64,000 nt of DNA from Teleogryllus oceanicus (taxonomy: Eukaryota > Arthropoda > Insecta > Orthoptera > Gryllidae): positions 341,009,889 to 341,073,888 of the forward strand of contig CAXIVR010000001.1 of NCBI GenBank assembly GCA_964035755.1, written 5' to 3'. The position numbers and the translations under genes are program-made. This document shows positions 45,201 to 54,459 of the stretch, in pieces. Below the pieces are notes generated by a model that did no database searches, was not told where the DNA came from, and was given only the letters and a program-made list of their open reading frames with translations. How positions within the stretch are numbered: the first letter of the stretch is position 1; each line of letters opens with the position of its first letter.

Positions 45201-45968
45201 TGTTATTTTCATTATGTACAGTATTGACACTGTCTCCTTTTTGTTTCTCTTCGCTGAGCTGGGATTAAAATTCACAATAAATTAACTTTTAAATTGATCA
45301 TATTTCTAACTACTGAAGACCACAAATCAAAATTTCATTACAAATTATTCATTATCAGAATATTTTAGAATATGAAACAAAAGTCTACTAATTACCAATG
45401 GCAAACCCAGTCCAGCTCTAGCCCAATTTACTCCTGCTAATTTTTCTCTCAAAACATCAGCAACTGGTGACACAAGATTTGAAGCTGGAAAGAGGCCTAC
45501 TTTGCATGAAGGGCATGTGTAACCAGCAGGTGCAGTTGTAGGAGGCAAACTGTATGCAAAATTATTCAAACAAGCCCAATGATACACATCTGTAAGTGAA
45601 CACAAACCATTAACCTTTTGGGGAAAATAATATTTGAAAGAACTTCCACGGTTTACCACTTACGGTAGCAAATTAATCGAACACAATCTTCACTTTCTAG
45701 TTCCTTCGTACATAGTTCACATATTGGATTGTAATCACTATCTTGAAGCCATTGAAGATACGACTGCACTACACACTAAACAGAAATGACAATTCACAAC
45801 AATGAAAAACCGTGTTCCGACTTACGTAAATTATTTATATCACCATAAATACCACTGTCAACTTACTTTCGGGTGATTAGTCACCATACAAAATTCACAT
45901 ACATTGACGCGATGTTCAAAGCAAAACTGGTTAGTAACTCGTCGTTTAGGGCACTTACAAAGGCCCAT
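40888..45968 (-). CDS. ZFPL1: Zinc finger protein-like 1, six exons
   Basis: Full gene joining 45968-45867, 45775-45664, 45589-45396, 45258-45012, 41474-41357 and 41083-40888, 969 bases, 322 residues (human about 310, fly about 300). ZFPL1 is an integral membrane protein of the cis-Golgi that binds the golgin GM130 and supports cis-Golgi structure. Visible features: start MGLCKCPKRRVTNQFCFEHR; N-terminal zinc ligands C4, C6, C16, H19, C24, C27, H32, C35; RING-type finger C53, C56, C70, H72, H75, C78, C97, C100; signature VNWARAGLGLPL (residues about 125-136); an acidic, Ser/Asn-rich linker; DENKYKRRSALEWFSRWW before the anchor; membrane helix at about 279-299; and a DPNLD-containing lumenal tail. 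The start is fixed by the conserved MGLCKCPK and by an A three bases upstream of the ATG. All introns are GT-AG and phases match. No damage seen. Confidence 0.97.
41357..41474 (-). CDS. ZFPL1: ZFPL1 exon 5
   Basis: QQPHRVFEALDDSK ... DENKYKRRSALEWF, the conserved juxtamembrane block (human ends DDDKYRRRPALGWL). Acceptor AACCAG|GA, donor GGAA|GTAAGT. Confidence 0.95.
41805..42135 (+). repeat. Diverged ~320-bp direct repeat, copy 2 (ZFPL1 intron 4)
   Basis: Pairs with 38840-39180 in the same orientation. It may be an unclassified interspersed element or a local duplication that spans the last exons. Confidence 0.8.
42249..42296. repeat. (ATT)n microsatellite
   Basis: ATT run ending in ATG variants. 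Confidence 0.95.
42690..43250 (+). other. Weak traces of a decayed coding element
   Basis: Short readable stretches: FTDEDLIDNLNNQLALE with HTDSEEDNEQEK (about 42775-42875) and VYEDNSVMYALPITCG (about 43200-43245). The second recalls the V-YA-P-TCG lead-in of GIY-YIG endonuclease domains of Penelope-type elements. Neither is enough for a firm assignment. Confidence 0.2.
43847..43913. repeat. 27-bp direct repeat separated by a T-rich spacer
   Basis: The 27 bases at 43847-43873, starting ATTCCATATACATA, recur exactly at 43887-43913; the 13-base spacer is almost all T. It adjoins the poly(T) end of the SINE at 43917. Confidence 0.9.
43917..44140 (-). mobile_element. tRNA-derived SINE, C family, in ZFPL1 intron 4
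   Basis: Minus strand: head GCCAGCCCGGTTGCAGAGAT, ATCACCAAGGC, B-box GCGGGTTTGAGTCCTGCC, and 3' end GTTGCTAATGACCTAGATGT, GTGACCTTAAATCCC, then an A-run. The 3' end is the same sequence as the 53-bp insert at 7449. Confidence 0.8.
45012..45258 (-). CDS. ZFPL1: ZFPL1 exon 4
   Basis: Variable linker LSEEKQKGDS ... SRTESYPG, Ser/Asn/Asp-rich. Acceptor TCCCAG|CTC, donor CCCTG|GTAAGT, ends one base into codon 219. Intron 3 is 137 bp. Confidence 0.92.
45396..45589 (-). CDS. ZFPL1: ZFPL1 exon 3
   Basis: Acceptor CTTACAG|AT, giving H72 VYHWACLN. It ends at GLGLPL with donor TTG|GTAATT. Contains the rest of the RING finger and TAPAGYTCPSC. Intron 2 is 74 bp. Confidence 0.96.
45664..45775 (-). CDS. 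ZFPL1: ZFPL1 exon 2
   Basis: Starts after TTTAG at C35 (CVVQSYLQWLQDSDYNP) and ends within codon 72 (TAC C|GTAAGT). Holds the first RING cysteines. Intron 1 is 91 bp. Confidence 0.96.
45867..45968 (-). CDS. ZFPL1: ZFPL1 exon 1 (coding)
   Basis: Residues 1-34 up to VTNHPK; donor AAA|GTAAGT. Ends in phase 0. Carries most of the N-terminal zinc ligands. Confidence 0.96.
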
Positions 45969-46330
45969 TTCGACAATATTCCCCTAAACTCCTCATGCAA
46001 CCTACATCCACGCTTACTTATCCCAATAAGCACTACACTTCAATTTTCGGTCAACTTCCACTCCTTCCAACAAACAAGCAGACTGCAATAGTCGCCACGT
46101 ACCGACAGTACCAAAGAGGATAGTATTAATCCAAACTTTCAACATCTCATGTTAGAATATCGCTGCCTTACAAATACCACTGTGTAAGTGAATATTTCTT
46201 ACACCGTGCAAATATTAAAGTAAACAGAAATAACTACTCTTTGAAATCAAACATCGTCAAGCTCGATATCGAATACTCCGAACTTTCGAAAAGTTTTTAC
46301 AATACAAAATATTTTTCTTACTTTTTTTTA
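45969..46330 (-). promoter_or_regulatory. ZFPL1 upstream region
   Basis: Sequence immediately upstream of the ATG that should hold the 5' UTR and promoter. I see no TATA box or other specific element. The assignment is by position only. Confidence 0.3.
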
Positions 46331-47040
46331 GTTTAATAGACGAAAGGACTGTGCCCGAGACAGCGGTATCATCCACGCACGTTTTCTTTGCTACTTGCGA
46401 AAGGGGATTGGCTATTTTGACGACAGGAATATTATATCAAATCCGAAGCTCGATTCCCGATGTAAAATAGTATTAATTACATGTGAGCAAACATTTCTGG
46501 AAAACATTTTTTTCAACAACGCTCATTGCTTCTTAATTCAACTAACGTTGGCGGAGGAATGGGGGGTAAGTATGTCGGGGCTCAACATGGTGGAAAGACC
46601 TTTCCACCATTAATTGATAGGGGCCAAGAAAACGTGCGTGTATAATAACCAGGTGGTAAATAAGGCAACGTCTACCGACAATACTCGCGCTGTAATCCAA
46701 AAACATTAAAGCAGAAAGAGAACGTGTAGAATTCACTTCTATTTTAACACCGACACCCAACGACGATTGTGCATACACTATTCTATCATAGATTAATACT
46801 ATTCATCCATGGTTAATCTGAAAGAACGTCCAGGACAATTGACTTTTACAATTTCTGGGGGCAGCACCGTCGTCTCTGGCAAGGGACACATGCTGTTATG
46901 TCGCAAACTAATGGCTACAATACGACATACGTCAAGATCATGCTACATTGAAGGTTTTCCTCTGCCTATAATGGTTTCAAAACGTTTTTGTTTTGTGTAG
47001 TTGCACTTTCTTGCAGCGAGATATTATTTTTTCTCTCCAA
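46331..47040. other. No recognisable gene; one short palindrome
   Basis: Holds the 24-bp palindrome at 46587-46610. Open frames at 46395-46613 and 46809-47000 have no recognisable features. Confidence 0.4.
46587..46610. repeat. Perfect 11-bp inverted repeat
   Basis: ATGGTGGAAAG and CTTTCCACCAT are separated by AC. Function unknown. Confidence 0.9.
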
Positions 47041-47054
47041 AATAAAGTTGTAAA

Positions 47055-48370
47055 TAAAATCTTCATGGCATTAGAGCAAAAAGAAATACCTGACGATCTC
47101 TTCCTTGACATGAAAATAGCCTTTGATACAATACATCACAGAATTCTATAGTCAAACTAGAATCTTATGGAATCCAAGGAATTGCTTACAAGTGGATAAA
47201 ATCACATCTATCAGCCAGGAAACAAATAGTTGCATTACCGTACCAAAAAGCCAAAATAAAAAATCATCACACCGATCCAAGAGATGTGACATATTGGGTC
47301 TGCAATGATCCACACTACGCCTGATTTCATTTCTTACATTTGTAAATGACCTGCCATCAATTATGGAAAACAAAAAACAACAGTACTTTTCGGTAATGAC
47401 ATTAATGTAATATTCAAAGAAAGAACAACCAAAACTTTACAAGACAAAGTCAATTCAGACATTGACAAACTAATTCAATGGATCCACCATAACAAACTAA
47501 TCCTAAGCAGAGATAAAACAATCACAATGCCCTTCCAACCCCAACACAACAATACTAACCAAACTTAACATTAGAAGGCAACAGCATCACACAAGCACAG
47601 AAGACAAAATTTCTCAGAATCACAATACAATACAAACTCAAATGGAACTCGCACCTAGGAGATATTAATTCAGAATTGAGCAAACTTAATTATGCTCTTA
47701 GAATAATAACAAGAAACAGCACCATCGAAACAGTTCGAACAGTGTACTGCGTAAATATGCACTCTATTCTCAAATATGGAACAATAATCTGGGGCCAAGC
47801 ACCAGAGGCTAAGCAAACATTCAAAATACAAAAGATAATCTATCAAATACAAAAGAACATAGTCCTGCAGACCTCAATTAAAAAAACTTAACATACTTCC
47901 ACTGCACTGTATATTCATTTACAAAGTTCGCATGTTTGTACAGAAAAATCTAATAAACAACGACACATCTTACAAATTTTACTAAAGCTTACACTCGTAC
48001 AACAAGGCAAGCACGTAACTTTCACCAAACAATGCCCGAGCACATTACACCAAAAAGGTAGTAGTACATTCTCTTCAGGAATACAATTCTTCAACGAATT
48101 ACCCATACATCTGAGAAATGTAACAGGATTACATACCTTCAAGAATAAACTCAAACATTTCCTTGGGCAAAAACTCTTTTAGGTGTTCAGGAATACCCCA
48201 GTAACTAATATTTGCAATGTAATTATAGGCGCCGCAGTAGGACTAGGTGTAGAAATAGAAAAAAACCTGGCCAAAACCTGCCTCCTCCTCACCATTTCAA
48301 GATTTAAATAAGGAATGTACTAATATTGTTAAATTATATGTATTTGTTTCCATAATTGATATCATGTGTT
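47055..48370 (+). mobile_element. LINE fragment, LINE E-like
   Basis: FLDMKIAFDTIHHRIL (47099), then LESYGIQGIAYKWIKSHLSA in another frame, a VLFGNDINVIFKE block standing for LFADDTNI (catalytic ADD damaged), NKLILSRDKT, LRIITRNSTIETVRTVYCVN, KYGTIIWG (about 47775), and C-terminal FNELPIHLRNVTGLHTFKNK with LKHFLG. Upstream parts are missing and frames are broken. Confidence 0.75.
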
Positions 48371-48373
48371 TTT

Positions 48374-48441
48374 TATATTATTATTAATATTATTATTATT
48401 ATTGTTGTTGTTGTTGTTGTGGTGGTGGTGGTGGTGGTGGT
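48374..48441. repeat. (ATT)/(GTT)/(GGT) microsatellite
   Basis: ATT units pass into TTG and then GGT units. Confidence 0.95.
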
Positions 48442-48544
48442 TATACATTGTTTTTCTCGGTATTCATCGTATTTTTATTTGACTTTGCGTCGGGTTAATA
48501 ATCAAGACACATGTAAATTCATATTTCGTCACAATTTAAGAATT

Positions 48545-50395
48545 TTCGCACAATCCTGAATGTGTTTAAGATGATCGATTTTGCAAAATTTTGTATGTAT
48601 ATTTTGGCATTTCAATAAGTTCCAGATTTTTATGGATATTATTTGGTATAAGCCCTGTGCGTTTAATAGCCAGAGGAACAATATGAACTTTTTGAAGATT
48701 CCATAGTGCCTTGTCTTCAGCTGCTAGTTCTGAATACTTTGTTACTTTTTCTGCATGTGCTGTTTGAAGATTAACTGTTTGTGGAACAGTTATGGCAATC
48801 AGGTAGCCAATCTTTTGTCGTCTGCGAACGTTATGTCTGGTCTGATATGATGAATAGTTTTATCTGTAATAATTTCTCTGACATAGAACGACTTATAGTT
48901 TGAATTTTCAACAACAGTACCGGGAACTTATTTGTAACATGGACAGTTTTTCTTGTTTGGATTTCGATGCCAGATTCTGGTGAATAATATTTGCAACTTG
49001 ATTGTGCCTATAGAGGTAATCGGTATGGGCCATTAATTTGCATCCTGATGTGATGTGCTGTAAACTCTCAACTGTTGTATGGCATTTTCTACATTTGTCA
49101 TCTATTGTTTGTTTGGGAATATGCTTTCTGTAACTTTTAGTGTTGATCACTTGATCCTGTATGACGACCATGAACCCTTCTGTTTCGCCAAATAGATCAC
49201 CGTATTTTAGCCAAATGTTTGAGGCTTTTGAATCTACATAGGGTTATTTAAGATTATTTGCATGGCGTCCATGGAATTTCTTTCCTGACCACATGTCTAT
49301 TTTGCAATTATTGTCTATAACCCGCGAAGAAACGTCCAGCTGTTCGTTGTTAAGGTTAAGAGGGGTTATTTATTTATTTATTTATTTGCGTCAAAAAAAC
49401 AGTTAAAAACTGCGTATGACGTGCTATGGGGAAAAGTGAACAAACTCCCATGTAATAAAATCCATTTTCAAGGATAAATAAGCAATAAATTTTGAATTTT
49501 GAAAGGGAGAAAAAAACAACAAAAAAACTCCCATGTAATAAAATATATTTTCAAAGAAAATAAGCAATAAATTTTGAATTTTGAAAGGAGAAAAAACAAC
49601 AAAAACTCCCATGTAATAAAATATATTTTCAAAGAAAATAAGCAATTGGCTCTTATTACTTCCTGCCGCGACAACATGGAAACGATAATTTGAATAAATG
49701 TATTTCCCACTGAATTCTAGAAGACGTGCACAGAAATGAAGTTACATTTATGTCCAGAAGCAAAACAAGGGGCCATCTCAGCATTTGCTCAATGGATCAG
49801 GGAAACTGGACGAAAAACCTGATCGAGATGGGGGTCATTGACCCGGAAGCTGTAGTACAATAGTTGTTACAGGTTGTTTATACTCATTTATACAGTCCAA
49901 ATGGTAAATAATGCATTATGTTAATTTAGTATCTGCTTGAACTATTGCAGCGTGTAGTTCTGAGGTTGCCTGTTTCTCATAATTCAAGTTCCTTAATGAA
50001 TGGATTTGTTTGTAGCAAAAGTTCTTTAGATCTATACGGCCTCTTCCTCTCTCACTTCGTGGGAGTGTCACTCGTTCTATTGCGCTTTTGGATGATGTCT
50101 GCATTTTGTCCAAATTGTGCGGGTAAGTCTTTGAGGTCTGTGTCAAGGTCTGTGTCGTTCCGGTGTAATTCCAAATGAGTACGTATATACTGGTACTGCA
50201 AATGTGTTGATTGCTTTTACCATGTTACTACCTGTTAATTTGGTTTTTAGGAACTTCATTTGTACAGTTGTGTTAGAGATTGCCTTGTTTTTTTGAATCC
50301 TAAATACTTGTATATTTCTTCATCACCCATTGCATGTATTGTCGTTTGATCACTGAGTGTGCTGTCTAGCTTATGTAACTTTCCTGTTTTGTCTA
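48545..50395 (-). mobile_element. CCHC-tailed LINE G1, split by LINE C
   Basis: Minus-strand order: TIHAMGDEEIYKYLGFKKTR (about 50300, after the RT palm), KAINTFAVPVYTYSFGI, SAIERVTLPRSERGRGRIDL (about 50080), LRNLNYEKQATSELHAAIVQ with ADTKLT to 49924. After LINE C it resumes as PLNLNNEQLDVSSRVIDNNC (49360 down), ASNIWLKYGDLFGETEGF, VIQDQVINTKSYRKHI, knuckle CRKCHTTVESLQHITSGC (C-x2-C-x8-H-x4-C), RHNQVANIIHQNL, TDKTIHHIRPDI and a final IVRKFLN-like end near 48545. Intact relatives would copy themselves by target-primed reverse transcription. Confidence 0.8.
49369..49919 (-). mobile_element. LINE C: LINE A-family 3' end inserted in G1
   Basis: 551 bp, minus orientation. AAATAAATA tail, TGACG/CGTCA hairpin (plus strand GCGTCAAAAAAACAGTTAAA), three copies of the CTCCCATGTAATAAAAT unit, AGTTACATTTATGTCCAGAA, GGGGGTCATTGACCCGGAAG. 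GTTA at 49365-49368 and 49920-49923 may be the target duplication. Removing it restores the G1 frame ...TKLT-PLNL.... Confidence 0.9.
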
Positions 50396-50400
50396 CGTGT

Positions 50401-50435
50401 TGTTGTTATTATTATTATTGTTGTTATTATTATTA

Positions 50436-50475
<40 letters not shown>
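50401..50475. repeat. (TTA)n microsatellite
   Basis: ATT/GTT units, then an uninterrupted ATT run. Confidence 0.95.
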
Positions 50476-50476
<1 letters not shown>

Positions 50477-50748
50477 ACGAATATTGCGTCATCTGCAGGC
50501 GCCTTCCCGAATTGGACGTTTCCGGGGTAAGCGCGAATGGCGACATCTGCCGGCGCCCCCCAAACTAGATGGTTCCGGAGTGTTCGCGATGTTTATCGCA
50601 AGTTCCAGAAAATTCTAGGCGAGCGCCAGCCGAGTATAAATAAAACGCGACCGGTGGCCGTGAATCAGTCTGAATTGGAAGCTGAGCTGTGAAGTGTGTG
50701 CATTGCGGTGAATAGCAGTGCTGTGGATTGTGCTCAGTGATGTGAACC

Positions 50749-50852
50749 GTGGCCAGTGCCGTGAACTGTTGTCAGTGCAGTGGACTGTGGTCAGTGCATC
50801 GGGCAGTGGTCAGTGCGTCGGATGGTGGTTAGTGCAGTGGACTGTGGTCAAA
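50749..50852 (+). repeat. 19-bp tandem repeat
   Basis: About five to six copies of GTGGTCAGTGCAGTGGACT with variants, in the putative LTR downstream of its initiator. Confidence 0.8.
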
Positions 50853-51510
50853 GCTTAGGACTGTGCGACAGTGCAATAGAAGTGAACAGTGAAAATCAAT
50901 AATCAAGAGAAGTGTGGTGAAAATAAATGAAGAGAAACTGTGCCGTATCAAGAAATAATCAAGTGAAGACTATCTGTACATAAATCAAGTATTTTTAGCG
51001 TAACTTTAAGACACAAAATAAACGTTTTTGTTAAAATAATATCTGTTTTAATTAACCACATAGAATCGTAACATTATTATTTTATTTTTCTGATATTTTC
51101 TCAGTAAGTATTGAGAACCATTCATCTATTCATACGACTTAGGCTCTGACAAATGCAACTGGTTATGACATATCTGAGGAAAGACTGAGAAGAAATTCAT
51201 CTTTGCCCGTCGTTCAATTTAAGAATTTTCGCACAATATGGCAAGTCTGTAGGAATAAAGCGTTTTGGATGGTTATGCAGATTCCTTTTGAAAATCCTAT
51301 TTTAGTAAGACCTGGAGCAAATCAGTCCATCACTCCTGTGGCTGAGATGATTATTGGCACTATTTCAACCTTAATCAGTTGCCAAACATATTGGATTTCT
51401 GATTCCATATTCTGGTATTTAGAAATCTGATCTGATTCTGTCTTATTGAGATTGTTTGTCAGTGGACAGCATACATCTATGATTGTTGCATACTTTTGTA
51501 TTTTATTGAT

Positions 51511-51522
51511 ATAATAATAATA

Positions 51523-51594
<72 letters not shown>

Positions 51595-51595
51595 G
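51511..51595. repeat. (AAT)n/(ATT)n inverted microsatellite
   Basis: An AAT run turns directly into an ATT run, giving a long self-complementary palindrome. It lies between G2 pieces next to SINE D1. Confidence 0.95.
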
Positions 51596-51765
51596 CCTCG
51601 AGGATTGCTCATGGGCAGCGTACTAGCTTCCCGTGCTGTAGCCTAGGTTTCGATTCCCGGTCGACTCAAAAATAAAGTTGAAACTTTCCTTTAAAATCGT
51701 CCCAATGTCTGTAGTGATGAAGAAAAGCTCAAGCAGGCGGATCTTGCTAGTTACAGTTAAGAGAA
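51596..51765 (+). mobile_element. tRNA-derived SINE, D family, copy D1
   Basis: GCCTCGAGGATTGCTCATGG, GGGCAGCGTACTAGCTTCC, B-box GGTTTCGATTCCCGG, AATAAAGTTGAAACTTTCCT, TTTAAAATCGTCCCA, CTCAAGCAGGCGGAT. Matches D2 at 54917-55067 over its length. Confidence 0.8.
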
Positions 51766-51890
51766 TAAGTCATGTTCGCCTCCTGTCGCTCTTACCCCAA
51801 GCATGGGAATTTAACTGACTCAAGCATGGGGGACACCGGTAGCTGGCGGCGAAGTCGGACTACGACCCAATAGCGCCAAACATATACACA

Positions 51891-51892
<2 letters not shown>

Positions 51893-51987
<95 letters not shown>
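51893..51987. repeat. (ATT)n(ATC)n compound microsatellite
   Basis: About 22 ATT units followed by about 10 ATC units. Confidence 0.97.
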
Positions 51988-51988
<1 letters not shown>

Positions 51989-52396
51989 CTTTTTTACTCT
52001 GCACTATGTGCAGGAAAATTCACCTGACCATTTCTGGTCTAGGCTCGGTCGATCTCGCAGACACAAGACACGAAGTACAGGTTACTCTCTAGACATTTCA
52101 ATCAATCAATTCCCCATCAGTAATACATCCCAGGAATTCTTTTACTATTCTGCAGCTGTCCAGTATTACTGCTGTCTCCATTTGCCCTATGCATGAAAAT
52201 GGTAAATCTAACACTTTAATTGCATGCACTGTGTTTTTTATTAATCCAGTGGTGAACATGATTATTGGTTGTGGTGTCTGTAATTATGCTTCTGTCCCAG
52301 TATAGATTCCATTCTTCATTTTCCAAGACTGTAGAAGGATGATATTTATAATATGGGACATTACAGGACGCAAGTTCATATGTTTCTACTAACCGT

Positions 52397-52812
52397 ACCG
52401 GTAGCTCAGTGCTTCAACATGTGACTGCAGCGCCTCGGACCGGGAGGTCCTAGGTTCGCGTCCTGACGGCGGCAAGATTTTCGACACTAACTTTTCAGCT
52501 TGGTCGAATTCAGTCGCTGTCTGGAGGAGAATTCTAGCGGCCGGCTGCTCTGATTGGTAATTTTACGTGGTTTATCCGATCAACACCAGGCGAATGCCGG
52601 AGCAGTACCCTACCAAACGGGCCACACACCGCACGCGATCTGTCCTACCTTGTCCTTGGGGAAACTCCAATATCCGACAGTAGGTCGGCACCGGATCTCG
52701 CCATTCAGCGGAAGGCCACTGCCATCTCCCGAAAAAAGAACATGCACTACACTAACGGGACTAATGACCAAAACAGTTGACGCGCCCGGAAATAAGAAAA
52801 ATCAATCAATCT
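52397..52812 (+). mobile_element. tRNA-derived SINE, S family, copy S3
   Basis: Flanked by perfect 10-bp repeats TACTAACCGT (52387-52396 and 52813-52822). Head ACCGGTAGCTCAGTGCTTC (A-box), GGGAGGTCCTAGGTTCGCG (B-box region), GAATTCAGTCGCTGTCTGGA, then an internal deletion around 52660, TCTCGCCATTCAGCGG, ACTAACGGGACTAATGACC, GACGCGCCCGGAAAT and an AATCAATCAATC tail. Confidence 0.93.
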
Positions 52813-53012
52813 TACTAACCGTCCATGAATTATTTAACCCATATTATCGTTCCTAACTTTATAGCCGGTTGATGCCAAATCTCTACAACCGGCAAGGATG
52901 TGCTGGATGATTTCATGCCGTGTATCGCATCTTCTACATTCATCACTTACTATTTATTTATTATATAGCGTAAGTAATTTCTTGTTGCGATAATCTGGTC
53001 TTGAATGGCTAT

Positions 53013-53374
53013 TGTAGCGTCGTGTCGCTTAAACAGTGTGGGCACCGGATGCGTAGATAAAGGCAGAAGCTATGACGCACGGGGTTTTTCGGACAGGGTG
53101 TGCACGCGGCGAAAGAAGCCGTCAGTTATTGTCGTGACTAGTGAGACATGTAGTCGGTCTCAGGGCAGGCGGTACTACGCACGGCGAAACATTAGGTAGT
53201 ATGTTGCGGTGTGGTAGCCGTTGTAAATATCTCTCCTAGCAGTGGGGTCTATTTAGTTAGTTAATTGTATACAGTGCATTGGTTATTTGTGACTACGGAC
53301 TAAATTGTGAATAAACCTGCTGTTATTACAACCCACTCTCGTCTGTGTACTGATTACACCCGTATGACGCCACC
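53013..53374 (+). mobile_element. Putative 362-bp solo LTR
   Basis: Ends TGTAGCGTC and GACGCCACC are near inverted repeats (7/9), flanked by CTAT on both sides (53009-53012 and 53375-53378). AATAAA at 53310 followed by a short U5-like stretch. It interrupts CCHC-tailed LINE G2, whose frame continues across it. No TATA box seen. Confidence 0.55.
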
Positions 53375-53578
53375 CTATCATAAATCCTCCTGTTTCTGGG
53401 TACAGTAAACCACGTGTCCACCACCTGTTAAATAACTTAAAATCTATGTTCTGGCCTGATACTTCATTGAGATGTGTACCATAAAGCTTTTTCCGACATC
53501 ACTGTTGCATCAGGCTTTCATTGCTTGTGTACTCTGGTAGAAACTGAGTATTTGCAAGATTTAAGAGTGTGAGACTGA

Positions 53579-53599
53579 ATTATTATTATTATTATTATT

Positions 53600-53631
<32 letters not shown>
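53579..53631. repeat. (ATT)n/(AAT)n inverted microsatellite
   Basis: An ATT run turning into an AAT run; second palindromic microsatellite in the window. Confidence 0.95.
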
Positions 53632-53632
<1 letters not shown>

Positions 53633-53762
53633 GAAATTGCGTCATCTGCTAGCGCCTTTACGAACTAGATAATTATGGGATATGCGGGGACTGCGACATC
53701 TACCGGCGGTTCCCCGAACCAGATGGTCCCGGAGTGTCCGCGATGTTTATCGCAAGTTTAGA
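53630..53762 (+). mobile_element. Partial copy of the 50.4-kb LTR-like element
   Basis: AACGAAATTGCGTCATCTGC, GCGACATCTACCGGCG, AGATGGTCCCGGAGTGTCCG and GCGATGTTTATCGCAAGTT match 50477-50605. Truncated after AAGTTTAG. Confidence 0.7.
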
Positions 53763-54455
53763 AAAAGAGAGGCAGGGTAATCTTTTTTAGATTCCTTACT
53801 GTTTCAAGAAATCAGGAAAGTAAAATTATAGCACCCTCGGAATAAAGAGAACAAAGTGGATTTCTGCTTTGAAGCGAGAAAAGTTACACGGTTATTTCAA
53901 GTCAATGGTCGCCACATACAGATAGCATTTGCATAATTTGCGGTTAAAACGAATAAACATTTTTGTCATTATCAGGTGTCTGCAAACGTATGTAGATTTT
54001 CCACATTTTTGTTATATCAACAACGTCCCAAAAAGGATTTAGCTCTCACAAAAATAAGTTGCCATTTACATTCAGTGTCTGAACCTGCTGAACAAATAGT
54101 TCAACAATATCGTAATACGAATGAGTCACTAAAATTTTGTGGATCTTCAAGAATTTATTTCTTTAAAAACTAAGTTCAAATATAACGTAGTTCACCAAAC
54201 CAACTGTTTACTTCTGTCTTGTTTTTCTGGGTTATCAAGTCATATGTGCAAATTGAATCACAAGAAATGGAATCAAATATTTATTAGTTCTTGGCAAGCA
54301 AGAAATATTGAAAATACTAGAGGTGCTACAGAATGGCACAGACTTTCTCGTCGTTAAGTTTTCTAATTTCCTTGGTGTGGACTGGCTTCAAGGTCTTGCT
54401 CAATTCTCTGGCCAGCTGCCATCTATCGTCGCCGAAAGTACACTTTCTTGACATT
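53763..54455. other. No recognisable gene
   Basis: Small open frames at 53976-54173 and 54139-54357; no family recognised. Confidence 0.4.
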
Positions 54456-54459
54456 TTCT

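Larger units (their letters stand above)
50399..51073 (+). mobile_element. Putative solo LTR
   Basis: Starts TGTTG within a TTA-rich tract and ends GTAACA. It has LTR-like parts in order: TATAAATA at about 50635, an initiator-like TCAGT about 30 bases later (50666), and a polyadenylation-type AATAAA at about 51018. A diverged partial copy is at 53630-53760 (GCGTCATCTGC, CATCTACCGGCG, ACCAGATGGTCCCGGAGTGT, GATGTTTATCGCAAGTT). The 5' end is blurred by microsatellite, no firm target duplication, and no gag/pol is present. Confidence 0.5.
51190..53575 (-). mobile_element. CCHC-tailed LINE G2, split by SINEs, microsatellites and an LTR
   Basis: Minus-strand pieces in order: DVGKSFMVHISMKYQA (53500 down to 53375); then AIQDQIIATRNYLRYI (53000 down to 52825) on the other side of the LTR; VPYYKYHPSTVLENEEWNLY with WDRSIITDTT (52375-52240) beyond SINE S3; then TIIDVCCPLTNNLNKTES, ISKYQNMESEIQYVWQLIKV and EIVPIIISATGV (51490-51310), ending LQTCQIVRKFLN at about 51215. 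Each piece continues where the previous stopped. Confidence 0.78.

Noticed and set aside
45345..45659. The 104-aa open frame on the minus strand as a gene of its own
   Set aside because: Its first ~24 residues are intron 2 (with exon 2's donor just upstream) and its last ~13 are intron 3. The middle is ZFPL1 exon 3.
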